From Cristatella mucedo (Eukaryota; Bryozoa; Phylactolaemata; Cristatellidae): a stretch of DNA of 64,000 nt. Below the pieces are notes generated by a model. The model was given only the letters and a program-made list of their open reading frames with translations. It did not search any database and was not told the origin of the DNA. Position numbers and translations under genes: made by a program. Location: positions 390,222 through 454,221 of the forward strand of contig WPIO01000195.1 of the NCBI GenBank assembly GCA_009760855.2, in the 5' to 3' direction. Positions 1-27,090 of the stretch are shown here, one piece after another (the first letter of the stretch is position 1; every line of letters begins with the position of its first letter).

Positions 1-608
1 GCAGCTAGGATCGTCTGTCGTGAGCATCGAAGTTGCCACATCACACCACTTTTTGCTGACCTGCACTGGCTCCCAGTCAAGCAACGCATCGACTTCAAGG
101 TTTTGTCACTCCCTTTTAGGTCTCTTCATTCTTTGGCTCCAGCATAAATATCAGATCTACTCCCCCATTAGGTTAAGCATCGTACCAACCACTTTTCGGA
201 ATTTTAACTGTTTACCCCAACCTCCAACAAATCTTAAATCCTTTGGAGACCATGCTCCCAAAGCCTGGAACTCACTCCCGACCTGCATCACGACATTTCC
301 TTACTTGACCACATCGAAAAATAAATTAAAAATGCATCTATTTATGACCGAATGTTGTGGGTCCCTGTGATTCATCCTTTACGTGCTTATGCGTGCTGAC
401 ATTGTGCATGCTGCCACTAGCCATGCTTGCATGCTGACCCTGTGCAATTCACCCCTAACCATGTTATTCTTGTTGTTTATTGAGCATACTACAACTAACC
501 ATTCGATCGTGCTTCCTTTGCAGAAATTGTAAAGCACCTAGAAAGAGATTGAGTTCTCTGATGGCATTTTATCAAATGTATTATAATTAATAGTATTATT
601 ATTATTAA
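1..608 (+). mobile_element. Non-LTR retrotransposon (LINE) 3' fragment
   Basis: This is the C-terminal end of a LINE ORF plus its 3' UTR. In broken frames it still encodes the conserved tail block of CR1/L2/Jockey-type elements (around PKAWNSLPTC at 260-292), followed by GC-poor UTR and the family terminus: a short stem around 'gagattgagttctctg' (544-559) and then a (TAT/ATT)n tail at about 578-608. The copy is cut at the window edge on its 5' side. The same 3' UTR and terminus recur many times in this window. Confidence 0.75.
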
Positions 609-3600
609 ATGTAAACATATGCCTAATACTCTCCTTAAAAAGTACAAGCAAAAAGGTGCAGCTAGTAAATGCAAGTTTCCAAAATACGTTAGCAGCAAGT
701 TGTCGTTAGAATTACCAAAGCAATTACTAGCATGTTTTGGCAATACAGGTAACCAGTTAAAAGGATAACACGACCTACTACGTTTAAGTCAACTTTCTGC
801 TGTCAATTGCTTAAGCTAGACCTACCAAGAACCTCAGTTTATACTGCAGTTTTCTGTCGAGATACCAGTGAATCCACCTAGTGATGCATGCTCAAGCCAT
901 TTTCTGCAGGGGAGCTTACTTCACTGAACATGCCACTGTAGCCAGGATCCCCACGGCTGCTGCCGTTGTCTGCTGTTAGATGTCTGAAAGCATCTGAAAG
1001 CACGTAGCCAGCCCAGCCCTTGGCCTCTAAACATGCTACAGGTTCGGTGGCACATGGTTGGTGTCACCTTCCCTGCCCGGAAAGCTCTGCTGCTTCATTG
1101 CCTGACATCATTGGCAGTTTATACTTGGGTGCTGCCAAGATGAACATAAGCGTGCCAGGGACACACACGCAGGTGTTGCAAATGCGTCTGCTTGAAGGCA
1201 TGCAAGCAGGAGGTCATACATTAAATCAGCCAGAAACTATGGAGGTGCGGTTTTGACCTCCGAGTGACGACGAGCATTAAACATAACCCATTGCTGTTTT
1301 CGGCATTTCATTATTTTGGTAGGTCTCAATTACATGCCAACGCTGACCCTTTTTACATTTGCAGGTTGTCATTTGGTATTTCGAGTTTTGTGGCAGGTGC
1401 CAGGATTAACTGCACACACCGAGAACCCAACTCGGGGCTACAGGGATATCTAAGTCAAACTCATTGCTCAAAGCAACTTCAATAAGATCGAAAAAAGCCT
1501 GAATCAAAATGTCATCACAAGTTTAAGGAACACTCATTAAATTGTATTGCAAAAAGTTTGAGCTCATTGGGCCACATGCCCGGACACAGCAGCTTGCCGC
1601 CGTGGCTGGGGCACAAAACTGCATCCGGTCTGGCTGAGCTGGCTCGGACACCGAGGAGTTGCCAAAATGGGTACCATACTAGCAGACGCAAAAAGCAGGA
1701 TAGCAATACTATGTAGCCTGCACAAAGCTTGTGGAAATGCAACAACACGACTACTGCTTAAATAAATACCAAATAAAACCAAAACAAAACCAAATTAAAC
1801 CGTAAGAGGACGGCCATACTAGCACTGTTGAAGGTAGGCCGGACTCCCTCGGCGCAATCGCGCATTCGATCCTAGCATTAGTGCCCCTGCATCGGAAGCA
1901 GAAGGGAGGCAGAGGCGGGAGGCAGTGACGGGTGGGACAGGAGGGGAAGGCCAGGCAGGCAGGGAGGGCAGTGAACGAGCCGCCCGTGCTATTTGGTTTT
2001 AGACTTGGGTGCAGGCGAGTGGCCACGCTTCTCCTGACTCTTTGGCGCACTGATGGCTGGCTTGAGCGTGTACTTGGGCAGCGGTCCTGTAATGAGAAAG
2101 AGCGGCATTTACTGGTCGAAGCCTATGCAGCCGAGCAAGAGTGACTAGACAAGCGGGCAATGCGCTTGCTGTCACCTCACCACACCTCCTCACTCCCGCC
2201 TGCACCAGACACGGCTGAAGCTTGGCACGACGATGTCCCGGCAAATGCGTAAATGAGCAGCCAACGAATGCAGGCAGATCGCAAAGGTCATGTGAATCCC
2301 TTGGTCTTAGCCCAAGGGTAAGGTGCTTGCACTTCACCCCAGAGGTCGTGGGTTCGAGTCCTGCAGTGGGCGATATCCTGTATTCACTACTGCCAGTGGT
2401 GGCGATAGCCATAGGGATTTTCCGCGGCTATATAAATGAGGCTGTTGAATCAGTTTCGACGCAAAATCTCCCTGCAACACCCACCGCTGCAAATCCACAG
2501 TTCGACCATAGCGCTCAGCAGCACACTCAGGTCAGAATTCACCCGTAGAGACTCGACTCGCTCGACTGCCAGCCAGCACACGTGCATACACACCGAACCA
2601 ACTAATTCTCAGCAACACTTGAACATTTTCTCAATAAATTATAACACCTCTTTCTACTAGCACATTTTCACCAAGAGCTAGCTCTCTTCGATCCCATCCT
2701 GCAACAGCAGGGCACAAACGAGGCAAGGTCGGTTGCGGGAAAGCATCGTGCACCACGATAAATTTCACAAATCCAATGCGCATTCTCTGCCTGCCGGGTA
2801 GAAATGCGAACATCGGGGATAAGTGTGATCAACCAAAGTCAGACTCCAGAGCGATAAAGCGATCGCCAATCACCGGTGACCACCCGAGCAGTGTGCACCA
2901 GGAGCCATTTCGCCTCACCAGTTGGTCCCACATTCCGTACCCCCCAATTGAATAAGCAGTCTGCAAGCACATTCATCGGCACTGCTACCACTACCGGAGG
3001 GTGATTCAAGACATTCATCGACCACTACCAGATGATCCTGGTGAGCCTGCTTAGGCATCGCAGGCAGGAGCCACGGTTTTCTGCAATGCCCCACGAGGCT
3101 GTCGGTTCGGCTGGAGTTGGTTCGTAGTTACAAATGTTTCCTCACTGGAAGCTTGGCGTTTTCTGTGTTCGGAACGTGGGGTTGTGGTTTTTGAATGGGG
3201 GTTTTGAGTTTAACGGAGGTTTATACCATGTGTGCCCACTTGCAGGTGTGATTAACTTGCAGCAGACCTTTGATGAAAAAAATGGAGTAAGGTGCAGAGC
3301 TGCCCACAAAAGACAGAAACAGATGTGGTGCAGCTGCAGCTAATGCAAATGTACAAATGTGTCATAGACGCCTACTGACATTGTCTTAGCTCATCTAACG
3401 GTAAAGAGGGATTTCCATGTATAAGCAATGTGTGCACTCATGTCAGACAGATGTGACAATGGGCAGTGATTTGTACAGCATCAGCATGAGTTTGCCACTG
3501 CCACTAGGGCACCACACTGAATCTACTGATGCAAAGGACAAAATGCCGATACGAGTCTTCGATGCTGAGTTGCAAATGCACATGCACTCGCCAACAAGGG

Positions 3601-4553
3601 ACAAGCCACTCCTTCCCGACGAGCTGAGAGCCAAACCTACATTATTCAGATGCGATCGAATCCTAGCATCGGTTGAGTCGGCATGACTCACATGACATCA
3701 CCCCCATGAGCATGATGTGAATCAAAGCGCAAGAACGACACGATACATGCCCTTCAATCATTCGAGCAAAACCAATTTCCATAGGATGGGGGACATTCGA
3801 GGGCCATCGAGATCCGGCTATCGTGCCTCAGCCGCATTCACTTGTGTTCACGATCATTCATTCTTCATTGCCTTCACAAGTGCAAGCAGAGAGCCGGGCT
3901 GTGACTGCCACTCCAGTAGTCTGGACTAGATGAGGATGCGTAGACAACTGAATAGCAGCAACATAATCTCTAAGCCACGAGTGCGCAAATGAATCGCTGC
4001 ATCGCCAGGTGATCTCTGTGACGGGTCACCAGCTTGGCGTGCATTTTTGAAGCTGCATCTGAGCAGAGTGGGTGAGCATCAGAGCATAAGCTTGCACGAC
4101 CCAACGAAGCCAAACTTAGTTTTAGAACACAGACCGTCCATGAAGGATCGACCTTACAGTGGCGATTCTTGTCAGTCATGCAAACGGACATGCTTCTAGC
4201 CATGTGGCTTTTGTAGCACAGATGGCCTGGAAACAATTTGAAGAAATACAGTGAGTGAGCTTATGCAGATAAAGAAGATGAGGCAAAAGGTTGTCACCCG
4301 GCGACCCTTGCTGCCTACTCGGTGTAAGCAGCACTGACAGACCAACTGGAAAGAGTGAGAGGTTAAACTTTAAACTTCAAACATACGACATGGATTCTTT
4401 TTTTAATGTACATGCACAGGGTCTTCTGGACCACAATGCAAAGTAAAATAGGACGTAGCCGGACGGAGTATGGGGTATCTGTGCATCGGGCCATCTGACT
4501 GTCGAGATAAAACGATATCGTCGAGAAAACAAACATCGAGAAGAACTTCATGC
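609..4553. other. Region without recognisable gene
   Basis: Apart from the SINE at 2299-2453 I see no supported gene here. Short open frames exist on both strands, but none has a recognisable domain, splice context or codon bias. Some unrecognised distal exon of the minus-strand C8orf74-like gene could lie in this stretch. Confidence 0.5.
2299..2453 (+). mobile_element. SINE-A (tRNA-derived), diverged copy
   Basis: The head is tRNA-like: an A-box-like stretch is followed by a B box 'gggttcgagtcc' at 2349-2360. The family body follows ('tgggcgat', then 'gtggtggcgatagcc') and the terminal 'gaggctgttgaatcag'. It belongs to the same family as the copies at 7660, 23275, 29682, 49435, 50720, 60621 and 63775 but is more diverged in the head. 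Confidence 0.75.
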
Positions 4554-4660
4554 CTACTCATTCACACTTAACTGTGTATCCACTTCACAAATCCATCTTA
4601 CAATTTTTTGCTTTTGAGGTTTGATAACCATGACAAAGCCATGCCAGAGGTAGACCTTGC
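4554..4660 (-). CDS. Speculative terminal exon of the C8orf74-like gene
   Basis: On the minus strand a good acceptor (tgctatttctag) at 4661-4672 is followed by 34 codons open to a TAG stop at 4556-4554. It is in the phase that the donor at 5155/5154 requires, since one base is left over from the exon ending at 5156. The predicted tail is short and partly basic (VIKPQKQKIVRW). A stretch this short can be open by chance and I see no similarity to the family C terminus, so it is only a candidate. Confidence 0.2.
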
Positions 4661-4865
4661 CTAGAAATAGCAGACCCTAGGTTTCAACCGGATGTGTGTA
4701 CTAGAATGTCCATGGATAAAATGTCCAAGGTCGAAACTGTGTGTAACCGATGAAGGCATACCAAATGGAGCAGCAGTGGTCACCGATAGCTCTGTACCAA
4801 ATGAACTAATAGAATCTTTTGCAACACAGTCATATGTCTCCTCTGGCCAAAAGTGATTTTACAAT

Positions 4866-4949
4866 CTTCCGAGACCCAGTGCAGAATACATTCTTTCAAA
4901 CGAACGATGCTTCGTTTGAAGGAATACATTCTGCACTTGGTCTCGGAAG
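4866..4949. repeat. Near-perfect inverted repeat (hairpin)
   Basis: Arms at 4866-4904 and 4911-4949 (39 bp each) are complementary except for four bases, with a 6-nt spacer. No element boundary or flanking direct repeat is apparent. It lies downstream of the last supported exon of the C8orf74-like gene. Confidence 0.9.
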
Positions 4950-5155
4950 CTCGAACAACAGCTGACTTATTCTCTTATTTACAGCATTCGCTTAAAGTAT
5001 GAGTAAGCAATTGCCAACAAACACCACTGCAAGTCGCACCAATAGCATTCGAGCTTGCAAGCTCTTAGGATAGCAATAGAGCCCAACGCCTCCGGGACAG
5101 CTTCAACCCTTACCTGGTGCCTCTTACCGCACAAAAGAAGGGGCAAATCACGTAC

Positions 5156-8100
5156 CGAGCTCCTTTGGTCGAGGCAGGCTGGCCTTTGCAAGCTTGATAT
5201 TCATCTCATCAGAATAATCAGCTATTTCGTCCACTAGGCTCCGGGACAGGCTGCTTCCGATATTTTGTACAACCTCGTGTACTATTTTCAGTATGGCCTG
5301 CAATGACGCACCGAAAAAAACAAGGCCATAGAGTAGGCGCTCCAGCAGGAATTGCACAGTCAGATCTGCAAAAGCGAAAATGCTTAGTAAAGTTGCAACG
5401 AGACAGCAAGCACGGGAATTAGTCGAGCTACACTCATTGAACACAGCATTGGTCCTGCTGACAGCTGTCGATCAAGCAGTTCAGTTGACTACATCATCGC
5501 ATAAGGATGCAATTTGGGTAAACGGCGAGTTTGATCAAATGAGGGTCATGCTGAGTGGCTGGCAGGGTGGAATAGCTATACTTCTACATGATTGCATGTA
5601 ATAAAGTTCAAGGACGTTTGATGGCACGTGGAGCACAACTTATCCAACCAAAATCTGAAATAAACTCCACTGGTTCACAAGCTGGTGAGCTTAAATTTGA
5701 AAATTCATGCTGATCCTTAAAGTATTGGCCGAATTATGGAATTTATGAGGCACAGAGATAAACAGCAAATGAAGCTGTTTAAAAGTCATATGCATGTACC
5801 TTAACAAGCTGCAAACATGTACCTCACTGTAACAAGGTTCAGCAAGTTTGGACATAAGCCGTATACGACGCAGAAATTTGTAAATTTGTTATTTCTATGT
5901 ATGTTTTTGCGGTTTACTCGTGGGTTAGATATGGTTTGCTATTCGCTGCGTTAATACTTTCCTTTTATGCGGAAATTGTCAAAAATTCGGGTCTCATTTA
6001 TTACATGCTTGTTTTTTAAGGCACCCCAAGCAATTACTCGATAGTTGTGCCAATCCTTTCACTATTTCCTTGACATTTACCCTTAGCAGAAGCAGCCTTA
6101 AGAGAGCATACCACATGGTATGGAACTCGGCTAATCCCACGTGTGGGATTAGCCGAGTTCCCTAGAGTTTTGCATCACCTTCATGCATCTTATTGCACAG
6201 GTAAGAAGATCTGAAGGTAGTGAATTACAAGTCTAGAGGGTTATCATAAACGCATGACCAGCCTACTGTATCCTTATCTAACCAGGTCCGAATTTGTTCA
6301 ATATTACACAGCTGCAAGTAGAAGCACTTGCATGTGCAACTTCCTGACGTATTCAACTATTGAAGCGACATTTTAGAGCAGGGCGCCCACATTCCATGCA
6401 GGGGCTGCAGGAGATGTGAGAATCCACACGGAACTCGGATGCTCGTGGAGGTAACCGAAGGCTTTCGGGGGATGCAAGGACTACCGGTGACGTGCCACGG
6501 TTCGAGATGATTGTCGTCACTTAATGAAACCAGAACAGTGGAGCCGAAAAGGCAGCTCGGGACAACCGAGGCCAATGCTTTATGCACTGACTTTATGAGC
6601 AAGCGTTAATACCCCTACCCACAAACAATCTTGCCACACCACACCCCCAACAAACAAAGCTGTGGTCTCACTGGGCTAGCCTGCTGCGGTTAACGGTGAG
6701 GTGAGCAGCAGCAGCAGCAGCAGCCAGCAGCAAAGGTCTTGCCTCGCTCTGTGACAGCAGTGACGCCGAGCCGACATCCACCACGGTGCTGGCGAGGGCC
6801 ACTCTCGCGCAATTCACGTCGCGCTGCTGCTGGTGGGCTTCAAGCCGCGTGTCCAGCTCACGCTCGCCCGCCTCCAGCTCCGCCATCTTGCGCGCGTAGG
6901 CATATACGGTGGGCAGCACGCCCAGACGCAGGGGAGCAGGAGCAGACGGAGCCTCCACGAGGGCGTGAGCGGTGAATGTAAGTGTGGTCCGCTCTCTGCT
7001 AAACACGTACTTGTACAGCCTAAAGTGCCGCATGACGGTGCCAAACACGTAGTCGGCCAGCATGGCCAGCTGCCTCTCGTCGACGTGCACATACAGCCTC
7101 AGGGCGGCATCTTTGAATGCCACTGCTGCCTCGTCAATGCTGTGTCCTGCAAACGGTCAATGCTGTGTCCTGCAAACGATGCTAGCTTGCAAAGGAGCCT
7201 GTGTGAAGGACCGTTGCCGAGCGTGAGTGTGACGCCGCAGTCCAGATAAGAAAACTCGTGCGAATTGTGCTTCTCTTTGCCCCGCAGGTTCTTTGTTCGA
7301 AATGGCAGAACATTGCGCAGCTGCTCTGCCGCATTACGGTGGCTCCTGCCAAGGGGCATGGCACATTCGGTGAGAATTACGACACGGTCCCGGGTCAAGC
7401 CAGACTGTTAGTTCGAAGGCACGCCCGGGAAGCCTGGTTAATACACTTATCGTTCCAAATCAGGGCTTCTTCTAGGTTAGACGTTATTGGTAAGTGATGC
7501 AGGATAACGGTTTCACAGAGGTGTTTTCAGATGGGTCCTTTCAGGTTACAATATTTGACTTAGAATAACAGGAATTTGAGATCAATATTTCACTTAGAAT
7601 AAAATGAAACTTGAGATGAATGGGCTAGACAGAGTGAGGGTTGACGGCATGGATCGGTGAGCCGTGATGGCACACGAGGTAAGGTGGTTGCTTTCACGAC
7701 CCCGCTCCCAAGGTCGTGGAATCGAATCCTGCGGTGTTCGATCTTTTATCGCCACTGCAAGTGGTGGTGATAGCCGTAAAGGCTCCTCTGTCGCTATACG
7801 AAAAGAGGCTGTTTAATCAGCTAGGATGGTGCAATCATTTACGATGACTTCTTTCATTTTCAAACTGCACGAAAGCACCAGCGGCATCGGCGATTCTGAA
7901 CGTGCAGTTTGCAAAGTCAAACCTGTGGCCTTGCTTACATAGCTTATGTCGCTGCAACACTAGATGAAATGCTTTTTAGCACTCCCTACTCTCCATCTCC
8001 GTACTCCGATCGTGGACACATATAGGCACGATTCGGACAACCGGAATACGATGTTCGATTCGCCTGAGCCTCAAAGCACTTGATCCGTTGCTGCAAACGA

Positions 8101-11100
8101 GGTGCATGACAAAGACGCTGTACGAATGCCTGACGATATCAGGCTGCGTTTGATGAGCCTCTCTCCAGCCCTGTGACAACAAGTGTCCGACCGATGCCAG
8201 GATTCAGGAAGAGGGCTAAATCCCCCTTCCTCCCTCCCTCCCTGCTCAAAGAGCTCCATCTCTCAAGAGGCATGCATGGCTGGGCTGCCCTAAAAAGAAA
8301 TTACAGCTGCTCACGTTCCACTCGCTGCTAAAAAATGATCCCTTACCATCTCGCTTGGAGGCCTGATCACGAGGCTCTTTTCCCAAGAGGCTACCAGGGA
8401 TTGGGGAGGGGGGTATACGAGGCTTTGCTTCTGTCCTACTTCTGTTTTTCTTGTTCAGTCTTTTGCACATAGCTCAAAAAGACTGCAGAGGTAGTGCAAT
8501 AAAAATAATACACTTGATAAAGCGCCCTCTGAGAACTTAATCTCTTTCTAGGCGCTTTACATTTGCTGCAAAGGGAAGTGCAATTAAATGGTAAGTAAAA
8601 TCATGCTTGAAAAACAAACAAAATGAATAACATGGTTAGGGGTGACATGCACAGGGTCAGCATGCAAATGTGGTTAGTGGCAGCATGCACAGTGTCAGCA
8701 CGCATAAGCACATCAAGGACGAATCACAGGGACCCACTAAATGCTGTCCTAAATAGGCGTGTTTTTAAGTTTTGTTTAAATGTGGTCAGTTCAGGGGATG
8801 TTCTGACGCAAGTCGGGAGGGAGTTCCAGGCTTTGGGAGCATACGAACTAAATGCACGGTCTCCAAAGGATTTAAGGTTTGTACGAGGTATTTGTAGACT
8901 GTTGGATTCCGAAAAGCGGGTGGTACGATGCTTGGCCTGATGGGGTAGTATATCTGACAGATAGGCTGGAGCCATAGAATGAAGGGACCTAAAAGTGAGC
9001 GACAAAACCGTGAAGTCAATCCGTTGCTTGACTGGTAGCCAGTGCAGGTAGGCGAGAAGTGGAGCAATGTGGCAACTGCGATGCTCACGACAGACAAGCC
9101 TAGCTGCAAAGTTTTGCACCAGCTGCAATCGCCTGATCGCACATGCTGGTAGGCCAGTAAGCAATACAGCTGAGCATGGTTCTACTTGTTGACCAAGATG
9201 GAGGCAAGACAGAACAAACAACCAATCGTAGGTGCCGTCAAGGGCCTTTACCGTTGCTTTGGAAGACATGGCCGGGTGACTTGACCAAGGATATCTATCA
9301 TCTATGCGTTCCACAAGAGTTCCTCTGTGTGGACTAATGTGAGCTCTTCAAAAAGGAATGAGTTTGCGAGGCCTCGGCGATATAGATGGTGGAATGCCAA
9401 GTCCAACCTCCTTAACGAAAGCAATGCTCCCACGACCACTCTAGGAGTGAAGCTCTATAGGCGGCTAGGAAGAGGAAGCACGAGGGAGGGCAAACTGACC
9501 GTGCCAACTTCCTACCAGAAGGAAGACTCAAGCAGAGCAGAAGCAAGACGGACTGCAAAAACATGGTTTTGAGACAGGTTCAAGAGGCGAGTCACCGAAA
9601 ATTTGTAGTGCAGGGGTCAAGCACGTTTAGGGTCAGGTTCGGTAAATAAAATTACTGAATATAGAATAACTGCACGGCTGCTCTAGCCTCTTGTCGACTT
9701 AGCAGAGTCAAAGTGTTTCTCCAAAAGCATATCCAGCTTTTTTTTAGACAGTCGGTTTCTAGGTGGAGGGTTATGATATTCTTAAAGGAGCTCATATTAG
9801 AGTCGCTAAATAGTTAATTTTTTATGACTTAACAGTGGACTGCCAAGAGGCGTGCATTGGGTATGCGGCCTTAGGCTCTCCAAGCAGGGTACGCATTTCT
9901 GTCCATTGCGTCGAAAGAGCTATCCCTCGACAGGGCTTCAGCATGACCCAGAGCCACAAGCACTCGCCGGTTTTCAAGAGTAAAGCTAATACCGGTAGCT
10001 AAAGCGAATGGTGAAAATAGCACGACATGTTAAAGTAGCAGGTTTATAGAGGGGCAAGGGACAACTTTCAAGCGGTTTTAGAAGTAAAGGTCTTGGCTTT
10101 ATGTCATGCACCTTAAGGTTACATCTGAGCACCACCGTGCCCTTGGTCAAACGCCTTGCTCAGTGCTCGAGACCTCTCCCGCGGGGAGCAAGGTGCCGCC
10201 AAGCTATTCGCTATCCGTGAATGCAATATAATTCATTTTATATTGCATACACGAATAGCACGGCTTCGCGTCAGCGTATGCAATAATTAGGAGCAGCTAC
10301 TGGCGGCTCTAGCGTTTAGAGAAGCGGTACCGTGAGCAGCAGTGTAAAGCGTGCAGCATCCAAATCCCAACCTCTAGACGCCGGCTGCACCTACACCGAG
10401 CAGCTACTTAGCGACCGCTCGCTCTGCGCGGCCTGCTTAGCACCGCGTGCTCCGCTCCGCACGGCCTGCCACTGGGTCAAAGGCTGACGGCTCCGCCCAT
10501 CCACGTTTGCTGCTTCTTCATCAGCGCTGGCCTCGTACGGCTGGCCAACGCTGCGCGCACGCACGCGCGGCAGGAAGCGCTGTCGCAGCATGCGATCAGG
10601 ACGCGCCGCCTGGCGCTCGCTCGCTCACTGCGTGCAGCCCCTCCAGCAGTAGCGGCGGCGGCGCGACGGGCGCGTCACATACCGGCGGCGGCGAAGCGGA
10701 CGAGCTGACGCACGTGGTCCACTGCCGCGCCTACCGCTGTCCACGAGAAGCCTCTGCTGACGCAGAAGGCGAAAGCGTCGTACACGCAGTCAATGAGAAT
10801 TTCATTTCGTATATCGTCGGCAGGGGCCGCGGCGGCGACCCCGAGATGAACGCCCAGTAGCTTTTTCCCTTCATCCTGTTTTAGAAACAAGGCAAACTAA
10901 TGACGGCATGAGGCGCGAGGATAATATAAACTTTGGGACTCTGCGAGTAAACAATTCGTCTTACTCTTGTGCGCTAGCTACCCCACTGAGACTGGCGAAA
11001 CTCGCGAAGCTCTGGACACCGTTGAAGCGTCGAACTGAACGCAATCGGGTATAGCGCACGCATACTGAGCCATTGTTCACCCTCGCCGACATGAATTTAA

Positions 11101-11202
11101 CTTTCGCTACGTAGTGACCGGTCCACGATGCGCTACTCTGAACGCGAGCGGGCCACTCACTACGGGAACCGAGGCCACCAGTTCCGCCAGTGCGGCATTC
11201 AT
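5156..11202 (-). CDS. C8orf74: C8orf74-like / flagellar C1a-32-like protein (3' end unresolved)
   Basis: Exons read on the minus strand: 11202-11161 (ATG start, 14 codons, donor GTA|GTGAGT), 10875-10683 (acceptor CTAAAACAG, donor G|GTATGT), 7146 to about 6862 or further (acceptor GTTTGCAG), and 5365-5156 (acceptor TTTTGCAG, donor G|GTACGT). Exon 2 carries ILIDCVYDAFAFCVSRGFSW and exon 3 carries SIDEAAVAFKDAALRLY and LADYVFGTVMRHFRLYKYVF; these line up in order with the matching blocks of human C8orf74 as I recall it. From memory this family is Pfam CLAMP, named for the Chlamydomonas central-pair subunit C1a-32, so a role in the axoneme is inferred. The exon 1-2-3 phases fit. The exon 3 to 4 join is less sure: the only phase-compatible donor I see is C|GTGAGC after 6862, and the coiled-coil-like frame stays open to 6668, so an intermediate exon is possible. 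The final exon is not established. Confidence 0.72.
6122..6161. repeat. Perfect 19-bp inverted repeat, 2-nt spacer
   Basis: Arms at 6122-6140 and 6143-6161 are exactly complementary around a GT spacer, with CACGTG at the centre. It lies in the intron between exons 3 and 4 of the C8orf74-like gene. No transposon features flank it. Confidence 0.95.
7133..7178. repeat. Exact 23-bp tandem duplication of a 3' splice site
   Basis: Two identical 23-bp units, 7133-7155 and 7156-7178, each contain on the minus strand the acceptor GTTTGCAG and the first exon bases. Only the copy nearest the exon (exon start 7146) keeps the frame of exon 3 of the C8orf74-like gene; use of the upstream copy adds 23 nt and leads to a TGA 22 codons on. 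Confidence 0.95.
7660..7823 (+). mobile_element. SINE-A copy
   Basis: Full-length copy: head 'agccgtgatggcacac', A-box-like 'aggtaaggtgg', the internal hairpin region, a B box 'gaatcgaatcc', 'gtggtggtgatagcc', and end 'aggctgtttaatcagcta'. It lies in the intron between exons 2 and 3 of the minus-strand C8orf74-like gene, in opposite orientation to it. Confidence 0.85.
8498..9180 (-). mobile_element. LINE 3' fragment, minus orientation
   Basis: Reading on the minus strand, one frame is open from about 9180 to 8724 and carries the LINE tail: GLPACAIRRLQLVQN, then AARLVC, then LHWLPVKQRIDFTVL and APKAWNSLPTC. It is followed by the 3' UTR and the family terminus (gcgctttat... with an ATT-rich end at 8498-8512). 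It is one of the best-preserved coding copies in the window and is closely related to the copy at 17345-17875. The 5' part is missing, as usual for target-primed insertion. Confidence 0.85.
10216..10253. repeat. 16-bp inverted repeat with one mismatch
   Basis: Arms at 10216-10231 and 10238-10253 flank a 6-nt spacer and differ at one base. It lies in the intron between exons 2 and 3 of the C8orf74-like gene. Confidence 0.8.
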
Positions 11203-11477
11203 CTCATGTCCGTCCAGCGTGCTGGCGTTCCATGGTTACGGCAGCGTTCGTGACGGCCGGAGGTGCGATAATTTAAACTCATACAAAATTCTTTTCTCTA
11301 ATAAAAATATTATAATAAATAATATTGACGTATTTCAGACGTCAAATTGCGATGATTGAAGTAGCTCTTATAACGACCCACTCCTACGACGCCTCACGGA
11401 CCTTCGCGAGCCTGCGTGATTGCCTACCGGCTCTTTCATTGACTGCCTTTGGCGGCGTGCTGACTCCATAATCAGAA
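11203..11477. promoter_or_regulatory. Putative bidirectional promoter, C8orf74-like (-) / CCT7 (+)
   Basis: Only 275 bp separate the inferred start codons of two divergent genes. The stretch holds an AT-rich block (about 11283-11325), an inverted TTGACG...CGTCAA pair (11325-11330 and 11340-11345; CRE half-site-like), and a CCATGG-centred sequence at 11226-11239 that resembles an RFX X-box with mismatches on the side of the presumed ciliary gene. I see no clear TATA or CCAAT box. Both start codons are inferred, so the true promoter limits are uncertain. Confidence 0.45.

Positions 11478-27090
<15,613 letters not shown>

Noticed and set aside
6357..6602. Minus-strand frame considered as a missing exon between exons 3 and 4 of the C8orf74-like gene
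   Set aside because: Its translation has no resemblance to the family's C-terminal region, and I found no phase-compatible acceptor/donor pair.
6661..6740. CAG/GCA repeat as a polyglutamine-type coding repeat
   Set aside because: In the frame of the C8orf74-like exon it reads poly-Ala and probably lies at or beyond the true exon end; it is too short to call a notable repeat.
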